From Desulfotignum sp. (GTDB taxonomy: Bacteria > Desulfobacterota > Desulfobacteria > Desulfobacterales > Desulfobacteraceae), in assembly GCA_021737695.1 (NCBI GenBank), contig JAIPDL010000025.1, positions 1 through 46,631 on the forward strand: a DNA stretch of 46,631 nucleotides, given 5' to 3'. The position numbers and the translations under genes are program-made. Position 1 is the first letter of the stretch; each line of letters begins with the position of its first letter. Of this stretch, positions 31,655 through 41,877 are shown piece by piece. The notes under the pieces were generated by a model. The model had not been told where the DNA came from. It was given only the letters and a program-made list of their open reading frames with translations, and did not search any database.

Positions 31655-34600
31655 ATGACAGAAAAAAATCCCATAAAAACAGTATATTGTATCTTGTGGA
31701 TTGCAGCCGCTCTTATCGGGGTTGGTTGCTTTACCCCATACGCCCATCCTGTTTTTGCCGGCGACGCCGATACCGCCGCCAGGCAAACGATCCGCTCAGG
31801 CGCGGAAGTCGACTATCCCCCTTTCAGTTTTGTTGACGAACATGGCAAGGCCAATGGTTTCTCCGTAGAATTGATGCGAGCGGCACTGGCCGTCATGGGC
31901 CGGGATGTCACCTTTCGCACAGGACCGTGGACAGACGTCCGCACCTGGCTGGAACACGCTGAAATCGATGCACTTCCCCTGGTCGGCCGCACGCCCGAGC
32001 GGGAAGCATTGTTTGATTTCACAGTGCCTTACATGTCTTTGCACGGGGCCATTGTGGTGCGTGGCAATGAAACCGGCATCAGGGACCTGGCTGATTTACG
32101 CGGGCGCAAGGTGGCGGTGATGACGGGCGATAACGCCGAGGAATTTTTAAGGCGGGAAGATCGGGGAATTGACATCCATACCCGACCCACGTTTGACATC
32201 GCCCTGCAGGAACTGTCAGACGGCAGATATGATGCCGTGGTGGCCCAGCGACTGGTGGCCCTGCGCCTGATACAGAAAGCCGGACTCACGGACCTGCATG
32301 TCATAGAGCGGCCGATTGAGGGTTTCGAGCAGGACTTTTGTTTCGCCGTCCATGACGGCGACCGTGACACCCTGGCCCTGCTCAATGAAGGGCTGGCCAT
32401 CGTCATGGCGGACGGCACGTATCGCCATCTGCATTCCAAATGGTTTGCCGCCATGCAGCTGCCTTCGGATCGACCCATCGTTGTCGGCGGGGACCGGAAT
32501 TTTCCGCCCTATGAATTTCTGGATGAAAACGGTCAGCCCGCGGGATACAATGTGGATCTGACACGGGCCATTGCCAGTGAAATGGGTCTGAATATCGACA
32601 TCCGGCTCGGCCGATGGACAGAACGGATAGAGGCCTTAGAAAACGGCAGAATCGATGTGATGCAGGGCATGTTTTATTCACCGGACCGGGATCTGACATT
32701 CGACTTTTCCCAGCCCCATGCCGTCAGTCACTATGTGGCGGTTGTGAGAACCGGTGAGGGTCCGGCACCGGAATCTGTCCAGGATCTTTCCGGAAAACGC
32801 ATCGTTGTGGAACAAGGTGACATCCTGCATGATTTTGTCATCACAAACGACCTGGACAACCAGGCGGTTGCCGTGGCGGATCAGGAAACAGCCCTGCGCG
32901 AATTAAGGGAGGGCAGACACGACTGTGCGCTGGTGTCTTTGATTACGGCCCTTTACCTGACAAACAAACACGGCTGGTCAGATGTGGTCATTGGAAAACA
33001 AACAATTTTTGCCGCCGAGTATTGCTATGCCTCCGCCAAGGGCCAAAAAGCGTTGCTGGCCCAGTTCAGCGAGGGATTGAAGGCCCTGGACAACACGGGT
33101 GAATACCGGCGAATCCATGACAAGTGGCTCCGCGTTTACCAAGACACGCCCACCTCATTGACAGATGCGCTCCGGTACTCGGCCATCGTCATCATTCCGC
33201 TTCTGGTTATCATCCTGCTCGCTGTCACATGGTCGTGGTTGTTGCGCCGCCAGGTCGCTGAAAAAACCAACGCCCTGCAGGAAAGCCTGGACCGGTTCAA
33301 ATACGTTTTCGAAGCGGCAAATGTCGGAAAATCGATCACTCTGCCCACGGGGGAAGTTAATGCCAACAAAGCCTATGCCGATTTTCTGGGGTATGCGCCC
33401 GAGGAGCTGGAAGGCAAAAAATGGCAGGATCTCACACCCGCCCAAGATATCGAAAAAATTGACAGGATAATCCGTCCGCTGCTGACCGGAGAGAAGCGGG
33501 CGGATCGTTTCGAAAAGCGCTATGTTCACAAAAACGGCACCCTCCTCTGGGCGGATGTCAGTGTCGCTATTTGGCGTGACGACAAAGGTACCCCCCTTTA
33601 TTTTATGACAACGATCGTTGATATCACTGAACGCAAAAAAGTCGAGGCGGACCACGACAAACTTCAATCCCAGCTGCTCCAGGCACAGAAGATGGAATCC
33701 GTGGGCCGTCTGGCAGGGGGCGTGGCCCATGATTACAACAATATGCTGGGTGTGATCATGGGGTATGCGCAACTGGCGATTGATAAAACAGATCCTGAAG
33801 ACCCTTTGCGTGCTGATCTGAAAGAGATCGTCACGGCGGCGGAACGATCCACGGATATCACCCGGCAGCTTCTGGCATTCGCCCGAAAGCAGACCATCGA
33901 TCCGAAAGTGCTGGACCTCAATGAAGCCGTGGAGGGCATGCTCAAGATGATCCGCCGTCTCATCGGCGAAGACATCGACCTTTCCTGGAAACCCAAACCC
34001 GGGGTGTGGCCGGTAAAAATAGATCCCTCACAGCTGAACCAGATCCTTGTCAACCTGTGTGTCAACGCGCGGGATGCCATCGCGGATGTAGGTAAAATCA
34101 CCATTGAAACCGATACCGTTCGGTTTGATGATGCGTATTGTGCCGATCATGCCGGATTTATACCGGGTGAATATGTCCTTCTGGCCGTCAGCGATGACGG
34201 ACGCGGCATGGACAGGAAAACCCTGGACAATATTTTCGAACCCTTTTACTCGACCAAAGCCATCGGCAAAGGCACGGGGCTCGGCCTGTCCGTGATCTAT
34301 GGCATTGTCAAGCAAAATGAAGGTTTCATCAATGTTTACAGTGAACCTGGAAAAGGAAGCACTTTCCGGCTGTATTTCACCCGTCATGCAGACGACGTCA
34401 GCCCGATTGAAACGGTGGCACCTGAGGAAACCCCGGTCGGATCAGGGGAAACCGTGCTGGTGGTCGAAGACGAAACCTCCATTTTAAAACTTGCCAAAAG
34501 AATCCTCGAACAGTTGAACTACACCGTCCTTACCGCTGAAACCCCGGGTGAGGCAATCGCTGTGACAAACGAAAATGACGGGGATATCCACCTGCTGATC

Positions 34601-34810
34601 ACCGACGTGGTCATGCCGGAGATGAACGGCCGGGACCTGGCTGAAAAATTGCTGGCGGAATATCCAAAACTCAAAGTGCTCTTCATGTCTGGATATACGG
34701 CCAATGTCATTGCCCATCACGGCGTTCTGGATGCCGACGTGCATTTCATTCAAAAACCTTTTTCCAACAAAGATCTCGCCGTGAAAGTGAGAAAGGCTTT
34801 GGAGAGGTGA
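31655..34810 (+). CDS. Hybrid histidine kinase with two periplasmic solute-binding domains, PAS and receiver
   Basis: The protein is 1,051 aa. A signal anchor (10-36) leads to two SBP_bac_3 domains, about 45-268 and 275-500, each with a family start (DYPPFSFVDEHGKANGFSVEL; NFPPYEFLDENGQPAGYNVDL). One membrane helix lies at about 508-530, a PAS domain with PAC at 545-663, then the kinase: His692 (GGVAHDYNNML), N-box Asn804 (NLCVNARDAI), DDGRGM 847-852 and GKGTGLGL 871-878. A receiver domain ends the protein with Asp984 (LITDVVMP) and the KPF lysine. It is built like BvgS/EvgS but lacks their Hpt domain. It should sense amino-acid-like ligands in the periplasm. No separate DNA-binding response regulator lies next to it, so its output partner is elsewhere. 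Confidence 0.92.
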   Translation: MTEKNPIKTVYCILWIAAALIGVGCFTPYAHPVFAGDADTAARQTIRSGAEVDYPPFSFVDEHGKANGFSVELMRAALAVMGRDVTFRTGPWTDVRTWLEHAEIDALPLVGRTPEREALFDFTVPYMSLHGAIVVRGNETGIRDLADLRGRKVAVMTGDNAEEFLRREDRGIDIHTRPTFDIALQELSDGRYDAVVAQRLVALRLIQKAGLTDLHVIERPIEGFEQDFCFAVHDGDRDTLALLNEGLAIVMADGTYRHLHSKWFAAMQLPSDRPIVVGGDRNFPPYEFLDENGQPAGYNVDLTRAIASEMGLNIDIRLGRWTERIEALENGRIDVMQGMFYSPDRDLTFDFSQPHAVSHYVAVVRTGEGPAPESVQDLSGKRIVVEQGDILHDFVITNDLDNQAVAVADQETALRELREGRHDCALVSLITALYLTNKHGWSDVVIGKQTIFAAEYCYASAKGQKALLAQFSEGLKALDNTGEYRRIHDKWLRVYQDTPTSLTDALRYSAIVIIPLLVIILLAVTWSWLLRRQVAEKTNALQESLDRFKYVFEAANVGKSITLPTGEVNANKAYADFLGYAPEELEGKKWQDLTPAQDIEKIDRIIRPLLTGEKRADRFEKRYVHKNGTLLWADVSVAIWRDDKGTPLYFMTTIVDITERKKVEADHDKLQSQLLQAQKMESVGRLAGGVAHDYNNMLGVIMGYAQLAIDKTDPEDPLRADLKEIVTAAERSTDITRQLLAFARKQTIDPKVLDLNEAVEGMLKMIRRLIGEDIDLSWKPKPGVWPVKIDPSQLNQILVNLCVNARDAIADVGKITIETDTVRFDDAYCADHAGFIPGEYVLLAVSDDGRGMDRKTLDNIFEPFYSTKAIGKGTGLGLSVIYGIVKQNEGFINVYSEPGKGSTFRLYFTRHADDVSPIETVAPEETPVGSGETVLVVEDETSILKLAKRILEQLNYTVLTAETPGEAIAVTNENDGDIHLLITDVVMPEMNGRDLAEKLLAEYPKLKVLFMSGYTANVIAHHGVLDADVHFIQKPFSNKDLAVKVRKALER

Positions 34811-34939
34811 CTCGTTTTTTTCCATGGTGAAAAATCCGATGAAGATGCCCATGAAAAAAAGCACGACTGATCTGACTTTCTGGTTTGATACCGTGCGCTG
34901 ATAAATGCGGATGATTTTGCACTTTTGCACCGGTTCATG

Positions 34940-35950
34940 TCATTTCATCAGGGCCAGGATCTCCGAGCTGTCTTTTGCGGTTTTAATCGCCTGTTTGATT
35001 TCAGCCAGGGTGTCAACGTCATTCATTTTGTTTATCCTGACCATCACCGCTTCAATATCACCTGGAAATTTAAGGGTCATGCCTAATTCTATGGCTTCTC
35101 TCAAACCTTCCAGCTTGCCTTCCAGCTTGCCTCTCTCCTCGCCCTCTTTGCGTAATTTCTCTGCCAGTGTCATAATATATCCCCCCGTCTCTTTGGAAAT
35201 AGCCTGTTCCGCTATCTTTTTTATTTGTTCCAGCGATAGTTCATCTTCATCCAGCACCGATGCCAGATACCGTATCACCACCTCCAGCCATTGCAGACCG
35301 GTTTTTTTGGACATCAACGTTTGCAGCAGTGCCATGATGCCCGGCAGTTTCTGCCGTAAATCCGGATCTCTGATGTGCTTGAACAGCAGCAGCACCACCC
35401 GACTCATGATCGTCCCTTTGATCTGATCATCCGAGAACCGGTGCAGGTCATACAATTCGAACCCGAAATCCGGAATGTAACCGGCAAGGTCATCCACCGG
35501 GCCTGACAGCAACGAGGTCAGCCGCATGGTGTCTTCCAGCCATTCTTTCCTGCCGTGACAGATCAGCAGCGGGATCACAATGGGCAGATAAACCGGTTTC
35601 TTTTTGTGCTGATTTATGTGCAGGCGCCAGATCTTGACCATGTATTCCAACAATTGCAGATGCACAAACCTGTCATGATAACTTTTATGCTCAAACAATA
35701 CGTATATGAACCCCTAGCTGCCACCAACCAGATTCACCTTGTACAGCAAATCAGAATAATAGTCGGACAGATCCTTTTCTATGAAACTATCCTTGCTGAT
35801 CTCCAGGGTGTTCAGGTCCACTATCTTCCGCACCTTGTCCGGCAGGTAATGGGTCAAAAAGCTGCGGGCATTGTCCCGGTCACTGTATGTTTTTCTGAAC
35901 ACCTTGTCATGGGGATTGGTTACCCCTGCGGTATTTTTTTCGTCTGCCAT
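34940..35950 (-). pseudogene. Rpn/PD-(D/E)XK transposase-like nuclease with in-frame amber codon
   Basis: The gene starts MADEKNTAGVTNPHDKVFRKTYS, the Rpn-family (YhgA-like) start. The first part ends at YYSDLLYKVNLVGGS and a TAG (35716-35714). The same frame then continues with GFIYVLFEHKSYHDRF, exactly what follows in intact members, where the interrupted position is usually Glu (GAG to TAG would suffice). The rest of the protein to 34940 is full length (VIPLLICHGRKEW, LYDLHRFSDDQIKG), with the typical Lys/Glu coiled tail. The catalytic EHK region is after the stop. The intact protein would be 336 aa, a recombination-promoting nuclease. No frameshift is involved, only one nonsense codon. 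Confidence 0.8.
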
Positions 35951-36286
35951 GGTAAAATTTTATCCGGCATGGGTATTTTCGTCAAGGGGAAAACTCTTTT
36001 TCTTGTTTTTTCAGCAGGATACAGCAGATTGCCACTGAGCCCCTGCACTTGTTCAGGCTGGGTCCGGATCAACCATGAAAAAATCCGATCAGTTGCCCCG
36101 CCAGCGAACCCTGGTAGAACGTGGCAAATAGACACCCGATCAAAAGACCTGAATACTGGGGTGGATATCCGGATTCTGCCGGTTTCTCAAGCCGGAATAT
36201 TGTGGTAATGTTATGTCATCCTGGAAGTGATCTTCCGGGGTGACAAACAATGGTTGACATTTTGATCGACAAAAAGGGGGCCTGAC

Positions 36287-38713
36287 ATGAATCCGTTTCT
36301 TACGGAAAGATTCATGCGACACACTTTCATACGTTCATTTGGTTATCTGTGTTTCATCCTGGTATTGTCTGTATGTATTCTGCACCCATGCAGGGCAGAC
36401 CTCCAGGGGGATGTCTCCGGAAACACGGATCCCTCCAGGGCCGGTATTGAAAAATTACTTCAGGATCTGGAAGACCCGCACAAGCTGGAAATCCTCAAGC
36501 AGGACCTGCAAGTGCTTCTCAGGGCGGGCGAAGCATCACCTGAAAAAACGGCAGCTGAAACCAAAGGCTTTGCCGGGCAGCTATTGGTCACAATGTCCGG
36601 ATATACGCAGCAAATCAATCATGTGCTGGCGGAGGTAGGGCAGAATATGCTCCAGATCCCCGGCCTGGCCAGACAAGTTGCCGGGAAGGCCCGGGACCCC
36701 GAAATACGGGGGCGCTGGGGGGAAATGGGCAGCAAAGTCATACTGGTTTTGCTGGCAGGGTTCCTGGCACAGTTGCTGGTTTCCCGCCTCCTGTCCAGGG
36801 CCCGGGCCTCTCTGGAAGACCGGGACACATACAGCAAGGCATTCAGAATCGTTCTGACGTCCGGCAGTACGTTGCTGGAATTGATTCCCATCGCCGCTTT
36901 TGCCGCTGCCGCCTATGGCCTGCTTCCCCTGCTTGAACCGCGCGAAGGCACCCGGCTGATGGCCTTGACCCTGATAAACGCCAGCGTCCTGGTCCGGGCG
37001 GTCATGGCCTTTACCAGGCTGTTGCTCATGCCCGGGGCTCCTTCCCTGAGATTGTTGCCGATAGACAGCGAATCCGTTCAGTACCTGTATATCTGGGTCA
37101 GAAGAATCGTCAGGACTTCGGTTTACGGCTTTTTTATCCTTGAAGCACTCCTGATTCTCGGGCTGGCCGTGAGTCTGTACCTTTTCTTTTTGAAAATGCT
37201 GGGGCTGATCATTGCCTTGATGGTGATCATTCTTGTTTTACAGAATCGGGCAGATGTGGCCCGATGGCTTCGCAGAGATCAGAAACTGACGGAAACACCG
37301 GCTGCCCATTCCCAAAAAATCCAGACGGCAACGGCGTTACGCCGGCGGTTTGCCGATTTCTGGCACATCGCCGCCATATTGCTTACCCTGGGCATATTTG
37401 GAACCTGGGCTTTGGAAATCCAGGGGGGTATTTTTTTTCTGGTTCGGGCCCTGGTCCTGACTGTCATGGTGGCTGCCCTGACCGCTTTTCTTGTCCGCAT
37501 CAGCCAGCGGGGCCTGGATCAGCTGTTCAAGATCAGTCCTGAATTAAAAAAGAATTACCCAAACCTGGAAGCCAGAGCCAACCGGTATCTTCCTTTGCTC
37601 AGACATACCGTCAAAGGAGCCCTGTATATCGTTTCCGCTTTTTCGATCATGCAGGCCTGGGGAATCGGCACCTACAGCTGGATACTGTCACCCCAGGGCG
37701 GCGCCATTGTTTCCAAGCTGCTGGTGATTATCCTGATTGTTGGTGGGGCTTTTCTGTTCTGGGAGCTGGCCAGTCTGAAAATCGAAGCCTATATGACCCG
37801 GGAGCGGGAAGGTGCTGCCGGACGGACGGCCAACAAAAGAATACTGACCCTGCTGCCGTTGTTGAACAACGTGATCCGCATCACCCTGGTTCTGGTGGCA
37901 GGCATGAGTGTTTTGTCCCATATCGGCATCAATATCGCGCCATTGCTGGCCGGAGCGGGGGTGGTCGGCCTGGCCGTAGGCTTTGGCGCCCAGACCCTGG
38001 TCCGGGATGTCATCACTGGGGCCTTTATCCTGATGGAGGACTCCATTTCAGTAGGCGACTGGGTGGAAGCCGGCGGATATGCCGGCACCGTTGAAAAGCT
38101 CACCATCCGGACCCTGACCCTGCGCGACCTGACAGGCGCGGTATTTGTGATTCCCTTCGGAGAAGTGACCACCGTAAAAAACAGCAACCGCGACTTTGGT
38201 TTTGCCCTGGTGGACGCAGGCGTCGCTTACAGGGAAGATTACGGCGAGGTGGTCCAGGCCCTGCAGGATGTGGCCACGGCGCTGCAGCAGGATGATGTCT
38301 GGGGACCGGATATTATCGGGGACCTGGAACTGTTTGGCCTGAACAATCTGGGGGATTCCGCCGTAGAAGTCCGGGTCAGATTGAAAACCAGGCCCATGCG
38401 CCAGTTTGCGGTTCGAAGGGCGTTTCTGGAAAAAATGAAGCGGATTTTCGATGAACGCGGCATTGAGATTCCATTTCCGCACCAGACCATCTGGTTTGGA
38501 GAAGACAAAAAGGGAGCGGCCCCGCCCATGCGTCTTCTCAAAGCGTCTCACCCAGCGACGTCCCACCAGCAGGCCGTCGCATCAACGCCTAACAAAGATC
38601 ACCCGGAAATCGAAATGACGCATTTTTCTGAATCCGAAGCATCCGGGGAAGTGGTAGACACCCTTGCCGATACTGAACGCGACCCGGATGAAAACAACCG
38701 GACCAAACCTTGA
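36287..38713 (+). CDS. Large MscS-family mechanosensitive channel
   Basis: The protein is 808 aa. A signal peptide (about 1-37) precedes a periplasmic helical region to about 145, then some ten membrane segments. The MscS pore helix and beta domain are clear at about 550-640: LLAGAGVVGLAVGFGAQTLVRD, then GDWVEAGGYAGTVEKLTIRTL and VIPFGEVTTVKN. The C-terminal cage follows (VRLKTRPMRQFAVRRAF), with a variable hydrophilic tail of 90 residues. The size and layout resemble E. coli YbiO or YnaI relatives. It opens on hypo-osmotic membrane tension. The stop codon overlaps the start of a glycerate kinase relic. Confidence 0.9.
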   Translation: MNPFLTERFMRHTFIRSFGYLCFILVLSVCILHPCRADLQGDVSGNTDPSRAGIEKLLQDLEDPHKLEILKQDLQVLLRAGEASPEKTAAETKGFAGQLLVTMSGYTQQINHVLAEVGQNMLQIPGLARQVAGKARDPEIRGRWGEMGSKVILVLLAGFLAQLLVSRLLSRARASLEDRDTYSKAFRIVLTSGSTLLELIPIAAFAAAAYGLLPLLEPREGTRLMALTLINASVLVRAVMAFTRLLLMPGAPSLRLLPIDSESVQYLYIWVRRIVRTSVYGFFILEALLILGLAVSLYLFFLKMLGLIIALMVIILVLQNRADVARWLRRDQKLTETPAAHSQKIQTATALRRRFADFWHIAAILLTLGIFGTWALEIQGGIFFLVRALVLTVMVAALTAFLVRISQRGLDQLFKISPELKKNYPNLEARANRYLPLLRHTVKGALYIVSAFSIMQAWGIGTYSWILSPQGGAIVSKLLVIILIVGGAFLFWELASLKIEAYMTREREGAAGRTANKRILTLLPLLNNVIRITLVLVAGMSVLSHIGINIAPLLAGAGVVGLAVGFGAQTLVRDVITGAFILMEDSISVGDWVEAGGYAGTVEKLTIRTLTLRDLTGAVFVIPFGEVTTVKNSNRDFGFALVDAGVAYREDYGEVVQALQDVATALQQDDVWGPDIIGDLELFGLNNLGDSAVEVRVRLKTRPMRQFAVRRAFLEKMKRIFDERGIEIPFPHQTIWFGEDKKGAAPPMRLLKASHPATSHQQAVASTPNKDHPEIEMTHFSESEASGEVVDTLADTERDPDENNRTKP

Positions 38714-38850
38714 AACAAATTGCAACCGCCATATTCAACGCCGGTGTCCGGGCCGTGGCGCCGGATGCCTGTATAAAAAAACATGTGTGCATTTCCAGCA
38801 CCAATGTCACGGATATGCAGATTCTGCTGATGGGTTGGTTCCGGATTTGA
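38710..38850 (+). pseudogene. Glycerate kinase relic with most of the gene deleted
   Basis: A 47-codon frame starting TTG on the MscS stop reads KQIATAIFNAGVRAVAPDAC near its start and STNVTDMQILLMG near its end. These are the N-terminus and the C-terminus of the glycerate 2-kinase encoded in full at 43685 (KKISKAIFDAGIRAVMPEVC and TRTNVMDIQILLI). About 390 codons between them are missing in one in-frame deletion. It lies just upstream of the TRAP operon that ends with the intact kinase. Confidence 0.8.
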
Positions 38851-38932
38851 AAAGAACCGAACCATTTCTTCCAATTCGTTGTTCATCTCATTTAAACAGT
38901 TAAATTCACGATATATGGTTACTAATTTTTAA

Positions 38933-38960
38933 TTATATCTTATATTTCAATTAGATATAA
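38933..38960. promoter_or_regulatory. Inverted repeat in the TRAP operon control region
   Basis: TTATATCT at 38933-38940 and AGATATAA at 38953-38960 form a perfect 8-bp inverted repeat with a 12-base gap, in an AT-rich gap of 219 bases with no gene. TTGACA at 39000-39005 may be the -35 of the operon promoter, but no good -10 is seen 16-18 bases after it. The repeat is a candidate operator, perhaps for the XRE-cupin regulator encoded in the same cluster. Confidence 0.4.
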
Positions 38961-39069
38961 AAAATTTAACCTATTAATCGGCATTGTCATAAAAATATAT
39001 TGACAAATAAAATTATTCCAGATAAACATTTTTTAGTATTTATTAACATTCTGTGAAAGGAGACTAAGT

Positions 39070-40035
39070 ATGAAAAAAGTATTAGCAATCGTTTTAATCT
39101 GTGTTATGGGGGTGTTTGCAAATAATGCCTTTGCCAAGGATGTCGTACTGAAACTGGCCCATATCACGGCCCCCGGTGGCATGCTTGACATGAAAGCCCA
39201 GAAATTCGCGGAACTGGTAAAGGAAAAAAGCAGTGGCAAAATCACCGTAGATATCTATCCGGCCCAGCAGTTGGGTAACATCAAGGAACTGCTCCAGGGA
39301 ATGAGCATGGGTACCATTGATATCGTTCAGGAAGCGGAATCGTTCATGGATACCTTTGACAAGGATTACGCAATTTTTGGTACGCCTTTCATGTTTTCCA
39401 GAGAGGAACTCAAATCCAGCGAATATATCAAAGAGGTCAGAGAAAAGGTGCGCAAAAAAACCGGTATCCGCACATTGCCTGGCTTTGCATTCCGGCCGGC
39501 CTTTCATTTGTGGACCCAGAAAAGACAAATCATGATCCCAGAAGAACTGAACGGCGTCAAACTGCGGGTCTGGCAGGCAAAAGCCCTGGTGGATACCTGG
39601 AACGGCCTGGGCGCTACTGCAGTTCCCTTGGCCTGGGGGGATGTGTATCTGTCTTTGTCACAGAAAGTCGTGGACGGCATGGTTCACAATATCGTCCAGG
39701 TAAGGGATGAAAAATTCTACGAACAGCTGGATTTCTGCACCAAGCTGGATTTCATGCAGCTCTATGACGTCACCTGGATTTCCGATATCAAATGGCAGAC
39801 GTTGTCGCCCGAAGACCAGGCAGTATTGAGCCAGGCAAGCGAAGAATGCGCTGAATGGTTTGTGGATTATGGACAGAGCCTGGAAGCAGAAGCCCAGCAG
39901 CAGATGGAATCGGCCGGGATCACGTTTGCAGTTGCCGACCGGGAAAAATGGACAGAAAAAGCCGGCATGGTTCATAAAGAACTTGAAAAAAGCGGTTTGT
40001 GGTCTGAAGGCCTGCTCAAAAAACTGAACAAATAA
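39070..40035 (+). CDS. dctP: TRAP transporter substrate-binding protein (DctP family)
   Basis: The protein is 321 aa. It has a signal peptide (about 1-22, ending NAFA-KD), then the DctP pattern: LKLAHITAPGGMLDMKAQKFAEL, GKITVDIYPAQQLGN, GTIDIVQEAES, and the substrate-binding Arg segment ELNGVKLRVWQAKALVDTWNGLGATAVPLAWGDVYLSL. AAAGGAGA precedes the start. It delivers an organic acid to the DctQM permease encoded next. The substrate may be glycerate or a related hydroxy acid, given the kinase at the end of the cluster; that is inference. Confidence 0.93.
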   Translation: MKKVLAIVLICVMGVFANNAFAKDVVLKLAHITAPGGMLDMKAQKFAELVKEKSSGKITVDIYPAQQLGNIKELLQGMSMGTIDIVQEAESFMDTFDKDYAIFGTPFMFSREELKSSEYIKEVREKVRKKTGIRTLPGFAFRPAFHLWTQKRQIMIPEELNGVKLRVWQAKALVDTWNGLGATAVPLAWGDVYLSLSQKVVDGMVHNIVQVRDEKFYEQLDFCTKLDFMQLYDVTWISDIKWQTLSPEDQAVLSQASEECAEWFVDYGQSLEAEAQQQMESAGITFAVADREKWTEKAGMVHKELEKSGLWSEGLLKKLNK

Positions 40036-40048
40036 CCCGGGAGGGAGC

Positions 40049-40564
40049 ATGGGTTTACAGGGATTGAACCGGAAACTGGCAAAGATGCTGGATTGGGCCA
40101 TCGGGTTGATCATGGGCGCCGTTGTTGCTATCCTGTTTGTGGGAGTAATCATGCGGTATGTCTTCAATGCCCCGCTGTTTTGGTCTGAAGAGGTGGCGGT
40201 GATGGGACTGATCTGGATGACCTTTCTGGGCGGAGCTATCCTGGTACGTCAGGACAAAAACGTGTGCATCACCCTGTTCAGCGATATCTGCCCTGCCCCG
40301 GTGGGCCGGTTCATGAAAATCCTGTCCGGCGTACTGGTCATCCTCATGCTGTGTATCATGATCTACCAGAGTTGGCAGCTTACCGGCAGGCTGGCCCATG
40401 CCACCACCCCGGCCCTGCGGATAAAGGAATCCTGGTTCGGCTGGGCCATGATCTGCGGGTTTGTTATCATGCTGTATTACCAAATACTGCACCTGATTGC
40501 CCTGTTGAGAAACAAGGCCGCCTTTCCTGAAACAGCGGACCAGGACCGGGGATGTGTCTTATGA
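40049..40564 (+). CDS. dctQ: TRAP transporter small permease (DctQ family)
   Basis: The protein is 171 aa with four membrane helices. Conserved DctQ features are AIGLIMGAVVAILFVGVIMRY, APLFWSEEVAVMGLIWMTFLGGA and RQDKNVCITLF. It starts 13 bp after dctP behind GGAGGGAGC, and its stop overlaps the dctM start (ATGA). Confidence 0.93.
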   Translation: MGLQGLNRKLAKMLDWAIGLIMGAVVAILFVGVIMRYVFNAPLFWSEEVAVMGLIWMTFLGGAILVRQDKNVCITLFSDICPAPVGRFMKILSGVLVILMLCIMIYQSWQLTGRLAHATTPALRIKESWFGWAMICGFVIMLYYQILHLIALLRNKAAFPETADQDRGCVL

Positions 40565-41844
40565 ATGCCATCATTTTGATCTCGGTTTTAATGGTACTGA
40601 TGGCCCTGCGGGTGCCGGTGGTGTTTTCTCTGCTTTTATCCTGCCTTTTCTATGTGACATTCCTCAAAGAGATCCCCATGATCATACTGGCCCATCGGAT
40701 GCTGGGCAGTCTGCAGATTTTTCCACTGCTGTCACTGCCCCTGTATATCCTGGCGGCAGATATCATGAACTCCGGCCGGATCACTGAAGAGATGTTTAAT
40801 CTGTCTCGTTCGCTGGTGGGCCATATCCGAGGGTCTATGGGCCATGTCAATGTGGTGGCGTCCATGATTTTTGCAGGCATGAGTGGTTCCATTACCGCGG
40901 ATACGGCCGGTCTGGGCAAGATCGAAATCCCCATGATGACCAAGGCAGGGTATGACAAATCCTTTGCCGTTGCAGTGACAGGGGCCAGCTCTATTATCGG
41001 TCCCATCATGCCCCCTAGCATCCAGATGATCCTGTATGCAATGATCGCCGAGCAATCAGTGGGCCGTTTGTTTGTGGGCGGGGCCATCCCCGGAGTGGTC
41101 ATGGGACTCGCCATCATGGTCACCATCTATTTTTATGCAGTCCGCCGCAAATATCCTTACGATGCAAACCGGGCTCCCTGGACGAAAATCTGGAAAAGTT
41201 TCAGGCGGTCCGTCTGGGCCTTAATGACCCCGGTGATCATACTGGGAGGAATTATCACCGGCATCTTCACTCCTACAGAAGCCGCAGTTGTGGCGGTGGT
41301 GTATGCCTTTGTCATCTCTTTTTTCGTCTATCGCACCCTGCAGTTGAAAGACATGTTGAAAATGATGGTGGGTTCGGCTGTAACATCTGCCCTTATACTT
41401 GTCATCATGGGGGCGGCCTCGGTGTTCGGGTGGATTGTCACCATGGAAAATATCCCGGCCCTTATCCGGGATTTTATTATGGCCACTACAGACCAGCAAT
41501 GGGTGGTGCTGATCATCCTGAACCTGGTGTTTCTGGTTGCCGGATGTTTTTTTGATATCTGCGCCATCATTCTGGTGTTCACCCCCATGATACTGCCAGT
41601 GCTGACCGCTTTTCAGATCGATCTGGTGCACTGGGGCGTGGTGGAAGTACTCAATGTGTGCATCGGGTTTCTGACCCCACCGTTCGGGGTGGGCCTGTAC
41701 GTGCTCAGTGATTTATCCGGCCTGAGTGTGAGTCGGGTTATGAAGGCAGTGACCCCGTTTCTGATTCCACTGTTGATCTCGCTGGCATTGATCACATTTT
41801 TTCCGCAGCTGGTCCTGTGGCTGCCGGAAATTGTATTTGGATAA
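40561..41844 (+). CDS. dctM: TRAP transporter large permease (DctM family)
   Basis: The protein is 427 aa from ATG 40561, overlapping the dctQ stop. It is very hydrophobic, with the DctM signatures SMIFAGMSGSITADTAGLGKIEIPMM, GASSIIGPIMPPSIQMILYA, GIITGIFTPTEAAVVAVVYAF and LTPPFGVGLYVLSDL. It forms the Na+-driven transport channel of the TRAP system. The longer frame beginning three codons earlier lies inside dctQ and is not needed. Confidence 0.94.
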   Translation: MNAIILISVLMVLMALRVPVVFSLLLSCLFYVTFLKEIPMIILAHRMLGSLQIFPLLSLPLYILAADIMNSGRITEEMFNLSRSLVGHIRGSMGHVNVVASMIFAGMSGSITADTAGLGKIEIPMMTKAGYDKSFAVAVTGASSIIGPIMPPSIQMILYAMIAEQSVGRLFVGGAIPGVVMGLAIMVTIYFYAVRRKYPYDANRAPWTKIWKSFRRSVWALMTPVIILGGIITGIFTPTEAAVVAVVYAFVISFFVYRTLQLKDMLKMMVGSAVTSALILVIMGAASVFGWIVTMENIPALIRDFIMATTDQQWVVLIILNLVFLVAGCFFDICAIILVFTPMILPVLTAFQIDLVHWGVVEVLNVCIGFLTPPFGVGLYVLSDLSGLSVSRVMKAVTPFLIPLLISLALITFFPQLVLWLPEIVFG

Positions 41845-41877
41845 GCACAGGGCATCCTATTTTCCCAAGGAGAAAAA

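Noticed and set aside
35699-35716. Programmed frameshift in the Rpn gene
   Set aside because: Both parts are in the same frame and separated by a single TAG, so no frame change is needed.
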